In this document: positions 11,805-22,329 of the stretch, piece by piece
How positions within the stretch are numbered: position 1 is the first letter of the stretch
How the letters are laid out: every line of letters starts with the position of its first letter
Assembly: GCF_003576645.1 (NCBI RefSeq)
Contig: NC_044922.1
Coordinates: 22,256,026 to 22,320,025 of the forward strand
DNA: 64,000 nucleotides
Direction of reading: 5' to 3'
From: Ipomoea triloba
Taxonomy: Eukaryota; Streptophyta; Magnoliopsida; Solanales; Convolvulaceae
Notes under the pieces: model-generated
What the model saw: the letters and a program-made list of their open reading frames with translations, nothing else
Told to the model about the DNA's origin: nothing
The model's database searches: none
Program-made: the position numbers and the translations under genes

Positions 11805-13363
11805 GCATAGTTTCTGCCTTTAACATTTTTTTCAGGATATAATTGTTCTATCAGATACTGAGGATGAAATTAACCCAGAAAATGTCACTGTAGAAAAACC
11901 TATGCCCTTAGTGTCTGTAAAACAAGAACCAATAGATGATGAACATGAAAAATTGCCTGTTCCTGATAAAAATCTACCTGTGCCTGATAATGTCAACCTA
12001 GAGTCTGCTGTAGCATATGGTCCTCACCAACTTGAACCTCCTGCTTCCCTTTTCACCAAACTCAACTTGTTTAACATCATGGATGAACACAGAAGATCAA
12101 CCTCTCTCACAAATAGACTGTCTATTCCCCTGAATATCCCACAAAGCACAAAACCCACACAAGATAAAATTCTGTCTCTACCATCACCACAAACCACACA
12201 AGCAGAAATCCCCGAGCATCAAAATCCTGAAAATCCTCTCCCCATCCAGTCAGAAAACTCTCATACTGATGAAACTAGATCTGAACCTCAATCTGAACCA
12301 AATCCTGAAGCAACACCTACAAATCCCATTGATGATTCTCCATTAGACTTTGAGTTTGAAACAGGAAATCCTCCAGAATTACAAGTTGCAGAACCTACTG
12401 ATGAAGAAGACAATCTGCCTTTGTCCCAAGTGAAGAAGAACCAAGAAAAGGCTAAAGGAAAGAAGAAGATCCAAGAAGAACAAGTGGACAAAAATCCTGT
12501 GGCAAAAATTCAAGTCTTTTCCGCCCCTGTCACAAGGTGAAAAACCAGGTCATCCACAGCACAACAGGAGAAGGAAACCCCTTCACCAGCACGAAAAACC
12601 AAGAGAAAACAGCCAATTGCTGAACAACCTGTCCCTATGGAAACCACTGCTAGTAAGAAGAGAAAGAAGAACACCACTCAAACTCAGCAACCTGATGTCT
12701 CTGCCGTAATACCTCTTGGAGTAATCACCCCTCAATTCTTATCTGATGAGTATGCTGCAAGATGGGACTCAACAAACAAAAGGAAAATCCTGAGCGAAAG
12801 GTATCCTGATGTTGAAAAGTTCAAGTCTCAGTGCCAACTCATGCCAATGTTTGAGAAGTTAAACCTTGTCAAGTCTGTAACAACTCAGACGAGCTATCCA
12901 CCTATTGCCATCAAGGAATTTTATGCAAACCTTCTAAAGACTATCAAGGAGGCTGGCTCACATGTTTATGGACGTGTTTGGCTGAGAGGAAACAAATACA
13001 ATTTTGACACACGTACCATCAATCTGTATCTGGGCATAGATGCAAGTGACATTGAGGATCCTATTATTGGTGCAAATACAATCACAAAGGTTATTACAGG
13101 AAGAACATACAGCTATTGGCCTGCTGAAACCAACATGTTGCCAGCCAAATCTCTCACAACAAAGTATGTTATTCTGCACAAACTAGCAATGACAAATTGG
13201 ATGCCAAATGAACACCGAGGAGGATTAAACTTTCTTATGGCCACCCTGATCTACAAGATAGGCAAAGGTATTCCTATCGACATAGGTGACATTATCTTCA
13301 AACATGTGGCATCTTTCAGAAAACCAGAGTCTAAGGAGAGCAAGGTAAAGCTGCCTTTTCCCT
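11763..13363 (+). repeat. First copy of a 1.6-kb exact duplication (probable assembly artefact)
   Basis: It matches 13374-14974 with an offset of 1611 and ends at the single N at 13364. It covers the acidic and globular parts of the extra ORF, including the same internal TGA (12538-12540). Confidence 0.85.
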
Positions 13364-13373
13364 NAACACCCTC

Positions 13374-14974
13374 CTTTCTTCATTTTTTTTCTCAATAAAT
13401 GACTATACATGAACAGCATAGTTTCTGCCTTTAACATTTTTTTCAGGATATAATTGTTCTATCAGATACTGAGGATGAAATTAACCCAGAAAATGTCACT
13501 GTAGAAAAACCTATGCCCTTAGTGTCTGTAAAACAAGAACCAATAGATGATGAACATGAAAAATTGCCTGTTCCTGATAAAAATCTACCTGTGCCTGATA
13601 ATGTCAACCTAGAGTCTGCTGTAGCATATGGTCCTCACCAACTTGAACCTCCTGCTTCCCTTTTCACCAAACTCAACTTGTTTAACATCATGGATGAACA
13701 CAGAAGATCAACCTCTCTCACAAATAGACTGTCTATTCCCCTGAATATCCCACAAAGCACAAAACCCACACAAGATAAAATTCTGTCTCTACCATCACCA
13801 CAAACCACACAAGCAGAAATCCCCGAGCATCAAAATCCTGAAAATCCTCTCCCCATCCAGTCAGAAAACTCTCATACTGATGAAACTAGATCTGAACCTC
13901 AATCTGAACCAAATCCTGAAGCAACACCTACAAATCCCATTGATGATTCTCCATTAGACTTTGAGTTTGAAACAGGAAATCCTCCAGAATTACAAGTTGC
14001 AGAACCTACTGATGAAGAAGACAATCTGCCTTTGTCCCAAGTGAAGAAGAACCAAGAAAAGGCTAAAGGAAAGAAGAAGATCCAAGAAGAACAAGTGGAC
14101 AAAAATCCTGTGGCAAAAATTCAAGTCTTTTCCGCCCCTGTCACAAGGTGAAAAACCAGGTCATCCACAGCACAACAGGAGAAGGAAACCCCTTCACCAG
14201 CACGAAAAACCAAGAGAAAACAGCCAATTGCTGAACAACCTGTCCCTATGGAAACCACTGCTAGTAAGAAGAGAAAGAAGAACACCACTCAAACTCAGCA
14301 ACCTGATGTCTCTGCCGTAATACCTCTTGGAGTAATCACCCCTCAATTCTTATCTGATGAGTATGCTGCAAGATGGGACTCAACAAACAAAAGGAAAATC
14401 CTGAGCGAAAGGTATCCTGATGTTGAAAAGTTCAAGTCTCAGTGCCAACTCATGCCAATGTTTGAGAAGTTAAACCTTGTCAAGTCTGTAACAACTCAGA
14501 CGAGCTATCCACCTATTGCCATCAAGGAATTTTATGCAAACCTTCTAAAGACTATCAAGGAGGCTGGCTCACATGTTTATGGACGTGTTTGGCTGAGAGG
14601 AAACAAATACAATTTTGACACACGTACCATCAATCTGTATCTGGGCATAGATGCAAGTGACATTGAGGATCCTATTATTGGTGCAAATACAATCACAAAG
14701 GTTATTACAGGAAGAACATACAGCTATTGGCCTGCTGAAACCAACATGTTGCCAGCCAAATCTCTCACAACAAAGTATGTTATTCTGCACAAACTAGCAA
14801 TGACAAATTGGATGCCAAATGAACACCGAGGAGGATTAAACTTTCTTATGGCCACCCTGATCTACAAGATAGGCAAAGGTATTCCTATCGACATAGGTGA
14901 CATTATCTTCAAACATGTGGCATCTTTCAGAAAACCAGAGTCTAAGGAGAGCAAGGTAAAGCTGCCTTTTCCCT
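13374..14974 (+). repeat. Second copy of the 1.6-kb duplication
   Basis: It repeats 11763-13363 and then continues without a break into the C-terminal part of the extra ORF, so this is the copy to use for annotation. Confidence 0.85.
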
Positions 14975-15423
14975 GCACAATTTATGGAGTTCTGCGCTCA
15001 CAAGGGTTCAAACTAGAACCAAATGAGCCTATGGATGCACCACAAGTCAGAAAAATTGATGCCAAACTCAAACAAGGAAGTCATGTGTTTGACATCTTTC
15101 CAGAACATGCAAGTAGCTCAGCCCCAGCTCTGAACCTTGATGCACCATTTACCAGCAAACTCACAGCCCAGCACCTTGACAAAAGCATCAGAGATCTTAA
15201 CACGATCATACAGATACTTGTTGAAAAGAGAACAATTGAGATGCAGTTACGTGAACAACTGAGATTGAGAGACCAAGAGATGACTGCTGCTGCCACTGAA
15301 ACACCCACTGATCCATCTACTGCACATGAAGCTGATTCCACTGTACCTGAAGCTGATTCCACCGCACCTGAAGCTGAATCCACTGCAAACAACCAGGAGG
15401 ATGAGTCCTCAGAATCTGATTGA

Positions 15424-15855
15424 TTCTTTTCTAATACCTGGGTTGCCTTTTCTACTTTGTCTTGCTAAGGAGTCTTGTGGCTACAGATTCACAAGTTCCT
15501 TGCAATAGGGGGAGTAGAAACAACCTTCTAAACATTGGTTACTTGGTTACTTGAAGATCGTATTGGTTACTTGATTGGTTACTTGGTTACTTGAAGATAG
15601 TCTGAAGACCCTTTTTTTTATGAAGAAGATAGTCTGAAAACCCCACTGCTCAAATAGATTATTTGTAATAGGGTCTCATGTTAGTTTATGGTCTTTTTTT
15701 GTTTTGTATGATGATATAATCATCTTCATATTTTGTTGGTTGTTTAATTCTGTTTTTTTTGGACTATGTTTTGAATGAACACTGTTTTTGACTATCTCTA
15801 ATGTTTTAGGAAGATTGTTGTGAATTGCCAAGAAACTTGCTACAAAGGGGGAGAT
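15424..15855 (+). other. 3' non-coding part and polypurine tract of the copia element
   Basis: After the extra ORF the DNA is T-rich and contains short direct repeats of GGTTACTTGGTTACTTGAAG (15535-15600). The purine run AAAGGGGGAGAT (about 15844-15855) abuts the 3' LTR and is the expected plus-strand primer. Confidence 0.75.
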
Positions 15856-16687
15856 TGTTAATAAAATTGCTAAAAAGAAAAATATTTGTGAAACTCCCTA
15901 AGTTGTAACAAGTCCTTGTGACAATTTTGTTAGTTCAGCAGATAGTTCAAAAACAAGTTATCTTATGATGTATTAGGTTTCCTATAGTTCAGTAGAAGGA
16001 TCAGAAGGCTTTAAAGACAGCTTGCTGAACGAAACACTGAACCAAGACAAGAAGAGGAATCAGAGTCAGTTACGAAGGCTTCAAACTTAACCGAATCTGG
16101 GCAAGATATATATGAGGAAAATTTCCAGTGATCGATGATGATCGGAGCATATACAAAAGATCTGAATGTGAAAGCTTCCTCATATGTGATAACGAGATAT
16201 CTTAACAAAGCTTACCTTTGATTCAAGATGCATCTTCTTCATGAAGTATTGGGCAAGCAATCACTCTGAAAGCCAGTTGCGCTACGATTGAGGGGGAGCC
16301 TCAATTCAAGAAGATCGGGAGATCAGTATTCTTCAACTCTTCAAGGCTGAACTCTAGAATGGTGATGATGAAGATTTCTAGAGTTGCCGCGTGATTCTCT
16401 ACTGTAAACTTGTGATACATTTCCAGAATTGATCAATGAAGAGTTGGGCAATCAGAGTGATGCCCCCCAGATGTAGGAATTGAGATTCCGAACTGGGTTA
16501 CCAATTCTTGGTGTTCTTGCTGCTTTATTATTCTTTTGCACATTATCTGCTTAATACTCCTTGTTCTATTCTTTGCACTAGATCAGTAAATAGTTAAAGG
16601 TCATCTAACAAATCTAGTAATTGGATTTAATAGTTAGAAGGCTCTTTTACAATCTTAGATCTAGAACACGGAAGTCTAAGTTTATCA
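15856..16687 (+). repeat. 3' LTR of the copia element
   Basis: The 832-bp LTR pairs with 3190-4030, starts TGTTAATAAAATTGC and ends TTTATCA. GATAT follows at 16688-16692 and matches the target duplication on the left side. Confidence 0.93.
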
Positions 16688-17590
16688 GATATTAGTAAAA
16701 CTACTAGCTATTTCCTAACATCATCAATAATCAAACCTAAAGAATTATAAAAAGTAGTATGTAAAGCATAATAAACTTGTTGAGTATGAGTTTCAACATC
16801 AAGACTATCAATATTTAATCTTTTGATCCAATTTAATGCCTCGCGAATACTAAGGGTCTCCACTTCCTTTGACATGTAGATACCTTTAAACCCCATCCCC
16901 TAGCAGCATAAAATACTCCATCAGAGTCTCTTATCATTCAACCCAAACCCATACAACCCCCATTCTGACAAACCGCCACATCAGTATTCAATTTGAACTT
17001 TTCGACACTAGGCTCGCGCTACCGCTCAACCCTCTGACTATCACTAACATCTTGATTAGACTCATTCACATTAACTTTTCTTCAATTCTCTAAGAAAGAA
17101 AAATCTTTGTTAATGATGTTATAATTTGTAGTATGTCGATTTTGAAACACCAACAAGTTTTGGCTATTCCATATCCCAGAGGAGCATTACAAACCTGCAA
17201 TCATTATTAGTCACTGAAGGCAAACACTTTGCAAAGAACCAATCTGATAGCCCTCCTCGCGTAAGACTCCCTTCAATACATGCCCAATGCCAAATAGTTT
17301 GTACAGTAGGATAATCAATAAATAAATGCTTCGTAGATTCCAACGAACTATTACATAAGAAACACTGAACTGAACAATACACCCTTTTTCCCATTTAAGG
17401 CATCAGTAGTAGGCAGAAAAGAAGAAGCAAGTTGCCAACAAAATATTTTGACTTTCGGCGGGATATGCATGAACCAAATATAATTCCTAGGATGAGTAGA
17501 AGAAAACTGACCTAGTAATTGACGATAGTAACTCTTTACTGAATAACCTCCCTTCTCCTCCCACTACCAGATCCACGAGTCAGAAGGTTT
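16688..17590 (-). pseudogene. LINE ORF2 3' part: zinc-binding and RNase H relic
   Basis: On the minus strand, 17394-17164 encodes a segment with CFLCNSSLESTKHLFIDYP and IWHW, the signature of the RT-associated zinc-binding domain of plant LINE-derived proteins. Further on, 16896-16708 encodes REALNWIKRLNIDSLDVETH and LIIDDVRK, typical of the plant LINE RNase H domain. Stops and frame changes separate the parts. The C-terminal end of the domain lies at 3080-3184, left of the copia element, which inserted into this LINE. Reverse transcriptase itself is not recognised in this window. Confidence 0.72.
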
Positions 17591-17637
17591 ATGTGTACTA
17601 AGTAAATGCGTTTAGATTAGCTTTTATTAAATATTGA

Positions 17638-17665
17638 CTAGTATTTTGTACGCGTGATGCACAAA
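17638..17665 (-). mobile_element. Helitron-like 3' terminus
   Basis: Read on the minus strand the text ends with a weak hairpin (GTGCATCACGCGTAC), a short spacer and CTAG followed by T. This resembles a plant Helitron 3' end. The body would lie to the right (higher coordinates), which is AT-rich and shows no coding signal up to 18060. Confidence 0.4.
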
Positions 17666-18077
17666 AATTCATGCCCAATATTAAAACATTAATAAATACA
17701 AATAATTAAAATTTATAATTCGAATTATATATACATATGCATTTATACACACACATATATGATTTACCATTAATAGAAATTTAATTAAAATATAATCAAC
17801 CATTAAATTAATTATATAATGATTTTAAGAAAGTGATAATTAAAGAATAGGAAAAAGATATGATATATATAGGTGTATGGTAATAATGATGAAGTTAAAA
17901 AGTAACGGTGTAAGGGTAGTTTCGTATAGCAATAATGTAGTATGGACAATTTTGTCTAATAACATTAAAGTGTACAACATTTAAAGTAAAATGTATACAA
18001 TTATTAGCATACAAAAAGATGGACATAAATCAAGGATATAACCTTAATTGAGACATATTATGTTTTTAGATATATGA

Positions 18078-18398
18078 GGTATTTGGTAAATAACTGTTAG
18101 CTGATTGGGTTAGTGGATTTGATTGGTTGATAGCATTAACTATTTGTAGAAAGATATTTGGTAAATTAGCTATTAGTTGATAGCTGATAGCTGATTACAT
18201 GCAAAATGACTTTATAAAAAAGCTAATCAAAAAAATTGCTTTGAGCAGCTTTTTGAATTTTAGCGTTTTGGAGCAATAAGATATTGCAAAAAAGTTAATT
18301 AATTAAACACTTATATTGGATGTTTGACCAAGTCAAACAGCTAATAGTGGTCAAATAAGCTAAAATTGGATGATAAGCTAACTATGTTACCAAACAGG
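18078..18398. repeat. MITE, hAT-like
   Basis: Ends read GTATTTGGTAAATAAC on the left and GTTACCAAACAG on the right, giving imperfect terminal inverted repeats. The interior contains AGCTGATAGCTGATT and GACCAAGTCAAACAGCTAAT, shared with fragments at 35140-35300 and 57000-57115. It is a high-copy non-autonomous family; superfamily by end sequence only. Confidence 0.6.
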
Positions 18399-18685
18399 AT
18401 TATAATGTATTGTTATTCATTTATTTGTCAATTTAAAGTAAATTATTTCTTAAATTGGTTGGTAAAAATGTGCAACATTTTTAGTAAAATTTTGTATATA
18501 CTTAAAAAAGTTCATACTTTAAAATATCGATGCACAATGAAAATAAATGTTTTATTTCAAAATACTTATTTTATTTTTTTTACCAAAAGGAAGGGAAAAG
18601 CAAAAGTTCGACTTGTCAAAAACTCAAAATCATCTTAGTGCCAAAATTCTTATCAATTAAGAAACGTTCAGGCCTTCAGGCCTTC

Positions 18686-19735
18686 AGGGGGTATTTGGTT
18701 AAATAGAAAATTTTTTCTAAAAAAAGGAAAAGTTCTCCTTTAATTTGAGGAAAATGAGATTTTTTTCCTCTGCTTGGTTCATGGAAAACTTTTTTCTACA
18801 TGAAAAGTTTTTCTTAGTTATGAGGAAAAACTTTTTCAAAGGGTGGGAGTAGGATTTTATTTTCCATATATGGAACTTGGAACTTGGAACAAAAAGTGAG
18901 CTAACATGACTATTTTACGTTTGTGATTCATTTTTTACTTTTATTATCATTATTATTGTGTAGGGGCATATAGGTCTTTATACACTATATTCATTACAAT
19001 TCCAAATCCAACCAAGCAATGGAATCTGATAGGGATTATCCCCTATCCAACCTAAGCCTACATTTGATCAGTATAGGATTCGGGACTCGAGTTGAACCCG
19101 ATTCGATCATCACCGACCTAAGCCGCTCACCTTCCCAACCTAAGCCCTAACCGAGCAAAGCATTAGAAGACCAGGCGAAAGGGCTACCAATCGTTTTACC
19201 CTGACCGTTTTAGGGCGGGTCAAGCTACTGATCGGTGATACTTAGCGCCCAATGCCCAATTCCTCCAACCGAATATGGCGGCGAGACACCCAAAGAAGTC
19301 AGGAATCTTAGAACACGTGGACGGGCCGCTAAGGGCCCCGGTAGGGCCTTGTGCATGCAGCCCATGTGCCATGCATGCCGAGAAACTAATGCATATTCCC
19401 TCATCTCTACTATAAATGCCGCATTAATTGCAAGAAAGGGGGACTTTTGACATTTTCACCTATCATATATATGCTCAGGGTCGTCTGACCTCCATTTAGT
19501 TCCCCGAGCTTATAGACTTAAACCAATAAGCAAACTAAAGGATCTCTACGCGGTCCAACCTCGATACTTGCACATATTAGTAGAGATCATCGTATTTACT
19601 ACATCAGAATCAATATTCACATTAATTTATTTTCCACCAATTAAACAATAAAATCAATCTTCCTAATAACTGTTTTTCCATAGAATTTTAAATCCATTTC
19701 TCCTACAAATATTTTCTATGAACCAAACATACCCT
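18686..19735. repeat. MITE copy A, interrupted by a solo LTR
   Basis: The left end GGGGTATTTGGTT (18688-18700) and the right end AACCAAACATACCC (19721-19734) form terminal inverted repeats. The interior is a variant of the MITE at 36187-36996, including the box GGGGCATATAGGTCTTTA near 18964. The insertion at 19027-19606 interrupts it; both halves align with the uninterrupted copy. Confidence 0.75.
19027..19606. mobile_element. Solo LTR
   Basis: A 580-bp block starts TGATAGGGATTATCC, ends TTTACTACATCA and is flanked by GAATC on both sides (19022-19026 and 19607-19611). It contains CTATAAATG near 19409, a possible TATA box on the plus strand. No internal retrotransposon sequence is present, so it is a solo LTR left by recombination. 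The MITE copy at 36187-36996 shows the empty site. Confidence 0.85.
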
Positions 19736-19739
19736 TGTA

Positions 19740-20026
19740 TTATCTTCGATCTGTAACATTTATAAAAAAAAATTAGTTAAACATGTGTGCTGGTCCCGGA
19801 GGTAGAGGAGTGAGTCTAGAAGGAGGGGGGGGGGTTTGAATAGACTCACTGGGTTTTGAAAATTTTTGCAAGTAGAAACCCTTTAGAAGAGTTAGAACTT
19901 GACAAAAGATAAACGCAGCGGAAATAAAAAGCTTATCGGTTTTTAGTTTCACTTGGCACCGTTTTTATAGTTAAGAAAATTTAAGGCTTGGTTCGTGAGT
20001 ATGCAATGCAATAGATATAACAATAA

Positions 20027-20076
<50 letters not shown>

Positions 20077-20640
20077 TTTTTATAGTGGTTCGGCTGTTAA
20101 CGAAGCATACTCCACTCTTCTTCACAACTTGTGAAGGATTTCACTATTATCTCCTTTGATAGTACAATGTCTTCCCAAATGTGCTCCTTTGATCACAAAG
20201 CTAGGCAGCCATGCTTGTGTAGGTTTTTTAACTTCTCCAAGTTTACTCTGATCTGTTTCTTTCTACTTCTCCCAAGTAGAGGTTGGTTGAAATGTTGAAA
20301 TTCTCTCCAACTTGGAAACCTTGACTTGAGCTTAGCTTCTTGAATCAACACTTGAGCAGCACAAGATTTCTCTTAAAATCTGGATTGAGAGTTTTGAGCT
20401 TTTTCGAATATTTTCACATGTATACTTATTGGACGAAATGATACTTGTTCTAAGGAGATTATGTCTAATTAAGTTCAAAATTATCCGGTTGATTATAGAG
20501 TGCCCTAGGTGAGCCAATCGATTATGTCATAGGCCAAAAGAATGTGAGTTCTTAAATTTCAAAGTAAGTGCAACACACGAAACCTCAGGTCGAATATAGG
20601 AATAGTATAATCCTAAGAAAAAAAAAGTTCTTCCTCAAAA
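19740..20640. other. Non-coding stretch, possible degraded LTR
   Basis: The part from about 19795 (TGGTCCCGGAGGTAGAGGAG) to 20300, with GTTTTTATAGTGGTTCGGCT, is reminiscent of LTR regions of plant copia elements, but no partner copy or TSD was found. Nothing coding is supported. Confidence 0.25.
20031..20074. repeat. (GA)n microsatellite
   Basis: About 22 uninterrupted GA units. Confidence 0.95.
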
Positions 20641-21447
20641 TGGATTGCAAACATTGGAGATAGAATTGATGGGGTTGTATACAACGGTTTGTTTGAGATC
20701 GATATTCTGCCAGAGTTTTTGTTGAAATGTGGACCCAATCCCATAGCAACTATAGTGGAAAGCACTTTCCCAAGCGCGAGATATGGCATGCTTGATGAGT
20801 CGCACCTAGAAGGCCGAGCAATCTTCTCTCTGACTTTAGATGTCGTTGACCAAATTAATCAGTACATGTGCGACATGAACACTGTAGAAGGACGAACATA
20901 TTTAAGTTGTGAATCTTTGTGTAAGGTAGAATCAGACAGTGAAAATCTATCAGAAACACACAATCCTAAATTTCTAAATAGTTTGAGATTGCTAGGACTC
21001 CCTAATCATTCATTGACATTAAAGGATGGCGTACCTGTTATGCTATTGTGGAACATAGACCACTCTCTTGGTCTTTGCAACGATACGCGTTTCATAGTAA
21101 AAAAATTGACAAACACATGTCGAAGCAAGAACAGTTAATGGGACACATGAAGGAACCAAAGTTCTTATCCCCGAATGTCTTTCACTCCTTCTAATATGAG
21201 ATTGCCCTTCAAGTTCCAGCGTAAACAATTCTCATTGATGCTCTCATATGCCATGACTATTAATAAGAGTCAGGACCAAACACTAACTCATGTTGGGTTA
21301 TTGCTGAAAAAACTGGTGTTTAATCACGGTCAATTATATGTGACTTTTTCTCGAGTCACCTGTCCTGATGGCCTAAAGGTGTTAGCTCTAGACGAGGATG
21401 GACTCTGTTACTACTACCAATGTCATCCACAAAGAGGTTTTCAATAA
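20641..21447 (+). pseudogene. Helitron PIF1-like helicase, C-terminal relic
   Basis: One frame with internal stops (for example TAA at 21136-21138) encodes the C-terminal third of a Helitron helicase: WIANIGDRIDG, RAIFSLTLDVVDQINQYM, NSLRLLGLPNHSLTLKDGVP, GLCNDTRFIV, then LPFKFQRKQFSLMLSYAMTI, NKSQDQTLTHVG and FNHGQLYVTFSRVTCPDGLK. These correspond to the last motifs of the superfamily 1 PIF1/Pfh1 helicase (NLTHSQ-like, GQLYVA-SRV). The Rep nuclease and Walker motifs are absent. A Helitron-type 3' end lies 330 bp downstream at 21777, so both belong to one truncated element. Confidence 0.85.
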
Positions 21448-21739
21448 TGTGTAATTCTAACCGGTGATATTATGTTTTCTTTTTTCTTTTTCAAATAGCA
21501 CATTTGCTCAAGTTTTACAAATCCTAAACATTGATATATAAAATCTCCAAAGTTTCAGCACCGAATACTTACATCTATACATTAGCTATTAATAATTCAA
21601 CAAGTATTTAGTCCAATTCAAGCAAGGATAGCATCACAAAACATAATCGATCCAAACCATCTTTTCAATTGCATTATATAATATTTTATGTTTTAATTTA
21701 TATAATAAATTAATTATATATCGATCCAAATATTTTTAA

Positions 21740-21777
21740 AATATTATAACAAATACATTCCGGGATGAAAATACTAG
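21740..21777 (+). mobile_element. Helitron 3' terminus
   Basis: A short palindromic hairpin CATTCCGGGATG (21756-21767) is followed after six bases by CTAG (21774-21777) and then T. This fits the Helitron 3' rule (hairpin, then CTRR, insertion before T). It is on the same strand as, and downstream of, the helicase relic. Confidence 0.65.
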
Positions 21778-22329
21778 TTACCATTAATAACACAAATTTT
21801 TTTATAAAATAATGATAATATATCATTTTAACAGAGTCAATAGTACTAAAAAAATCCATTTTAAATAAATCTGTGGCTCTAGACCAGGCAAAATCATGTG
21901 GATTTTAAAAAGGCAATAATGAATTTGCAAAACTTAGTAAGCAGTTTAATTAACGCAAAAGTAGGTGATAATCATTTATCATTAGTAATTATCTATGAAC
22001 GTAATTATTGCCATAAATTTTTATTTTGAATATTATCCACCCTATCTGTTGTCCGCGCAGTCTAAAAAGTCAATACCTCAGCATGAGAGTTCAATCTTGT
22101 AACCTTCTCTTAAGGAGAACCATAGGGTCCCAACCGAGCAGAGAGGGTATAAAATTAAATTACCTTAGTTAATGCAAAATGGTCACCTAAAGTTGCAATA
22201 CCCGAATGACCATCTGTTTAGCTGCTTTAGTGTTCCACTTCAATTTCTTGCCAAAAACCATAGAGGAAAAGCAAGAATGCATACCCAAGAATGAAAAAAT
22301 GCAGCAAAATTATTAACAAGAAGGATGCA
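21778..22329. other. Non-coding stretch with SINE remnants
   Basis: No gene is seen. At 21829-21854 a 26-bp string starting TAACAGAGTCAATAGTACTA is identical to the 3' end of the SINE at 62615-62771. At about 22062-22150 the minus strand reads GGTTACAAGATTGAACTCTC, with a B-box-like core, and shares TATTGACTTTTT with 38285-38390; this is probably a truncated SINE. Confidence 0.45.

Larger units (their letters stand above)
11377..15423 (+). pseudogene. Additional ORF after pol (env-position ORF) with plant-transposon-protein domain
   Basis: The frame starts at 11377 (MDQDETQ) and, once assembly duplications are removed, leads to the stop at 15421-15423. Visible parts are a short N-terminal segment, an acidic Glu/Pro/Asp-rich region beginning DIIVLSDTEDEINPEN (13447 on), a Lys-rich segment (ASKKRKKN), a globular region (PLGVITPQFLSDEYAARWDS, YPPIAIKEFYANL, VYGRVWLRGNKYNFD, LHKLAMTNWMPNEHRGG) resembling the 'putative plant transposon protein' domain, and a C-terminal coiled coil with Ala/Glu/Thr repeats. 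It probably has an intron: DPE is followed by GTTTATT, and a pyrimidine tract with CAG at 13444-13446 precedes DIIVLSD in the same phase. A TGA at 14149-14151 (12538-12540 in the duplicate) breaks it. Sireviruses carry a frame of unknown role here, often called env-like; no membrane segment is visible. Confidence 0.7.
3190..16687 (+). mobile_element. Ty1/copia retrotransposon, Sirevirus-like, with extra ORF after pol
   Basis: Paired LTRs at 3190-4030 and 15856-16687 begin TG and end CA and are flanked by the 5-bp duplication GATAT (3185-3189, 16688-16692). Inside are a primer binding site, gag, protease, integrase, reverse transcriptase and RNase H in copia order, an additional frame after pol, and a purine tract before the 3' LTR. 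The large gag and the extra frame after pol fit the Sirevirus group. The reading frames carry several stops and at least one frameshift, so this copy is not autonomous. The nominal 13.5 kb includes exact duplications bounded by single Ns (7804-11596 and 11763-14974) that look like assembly errors; removing them leaves about 10 kb. The element inserted into a LINE. Confidence 0.93.
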
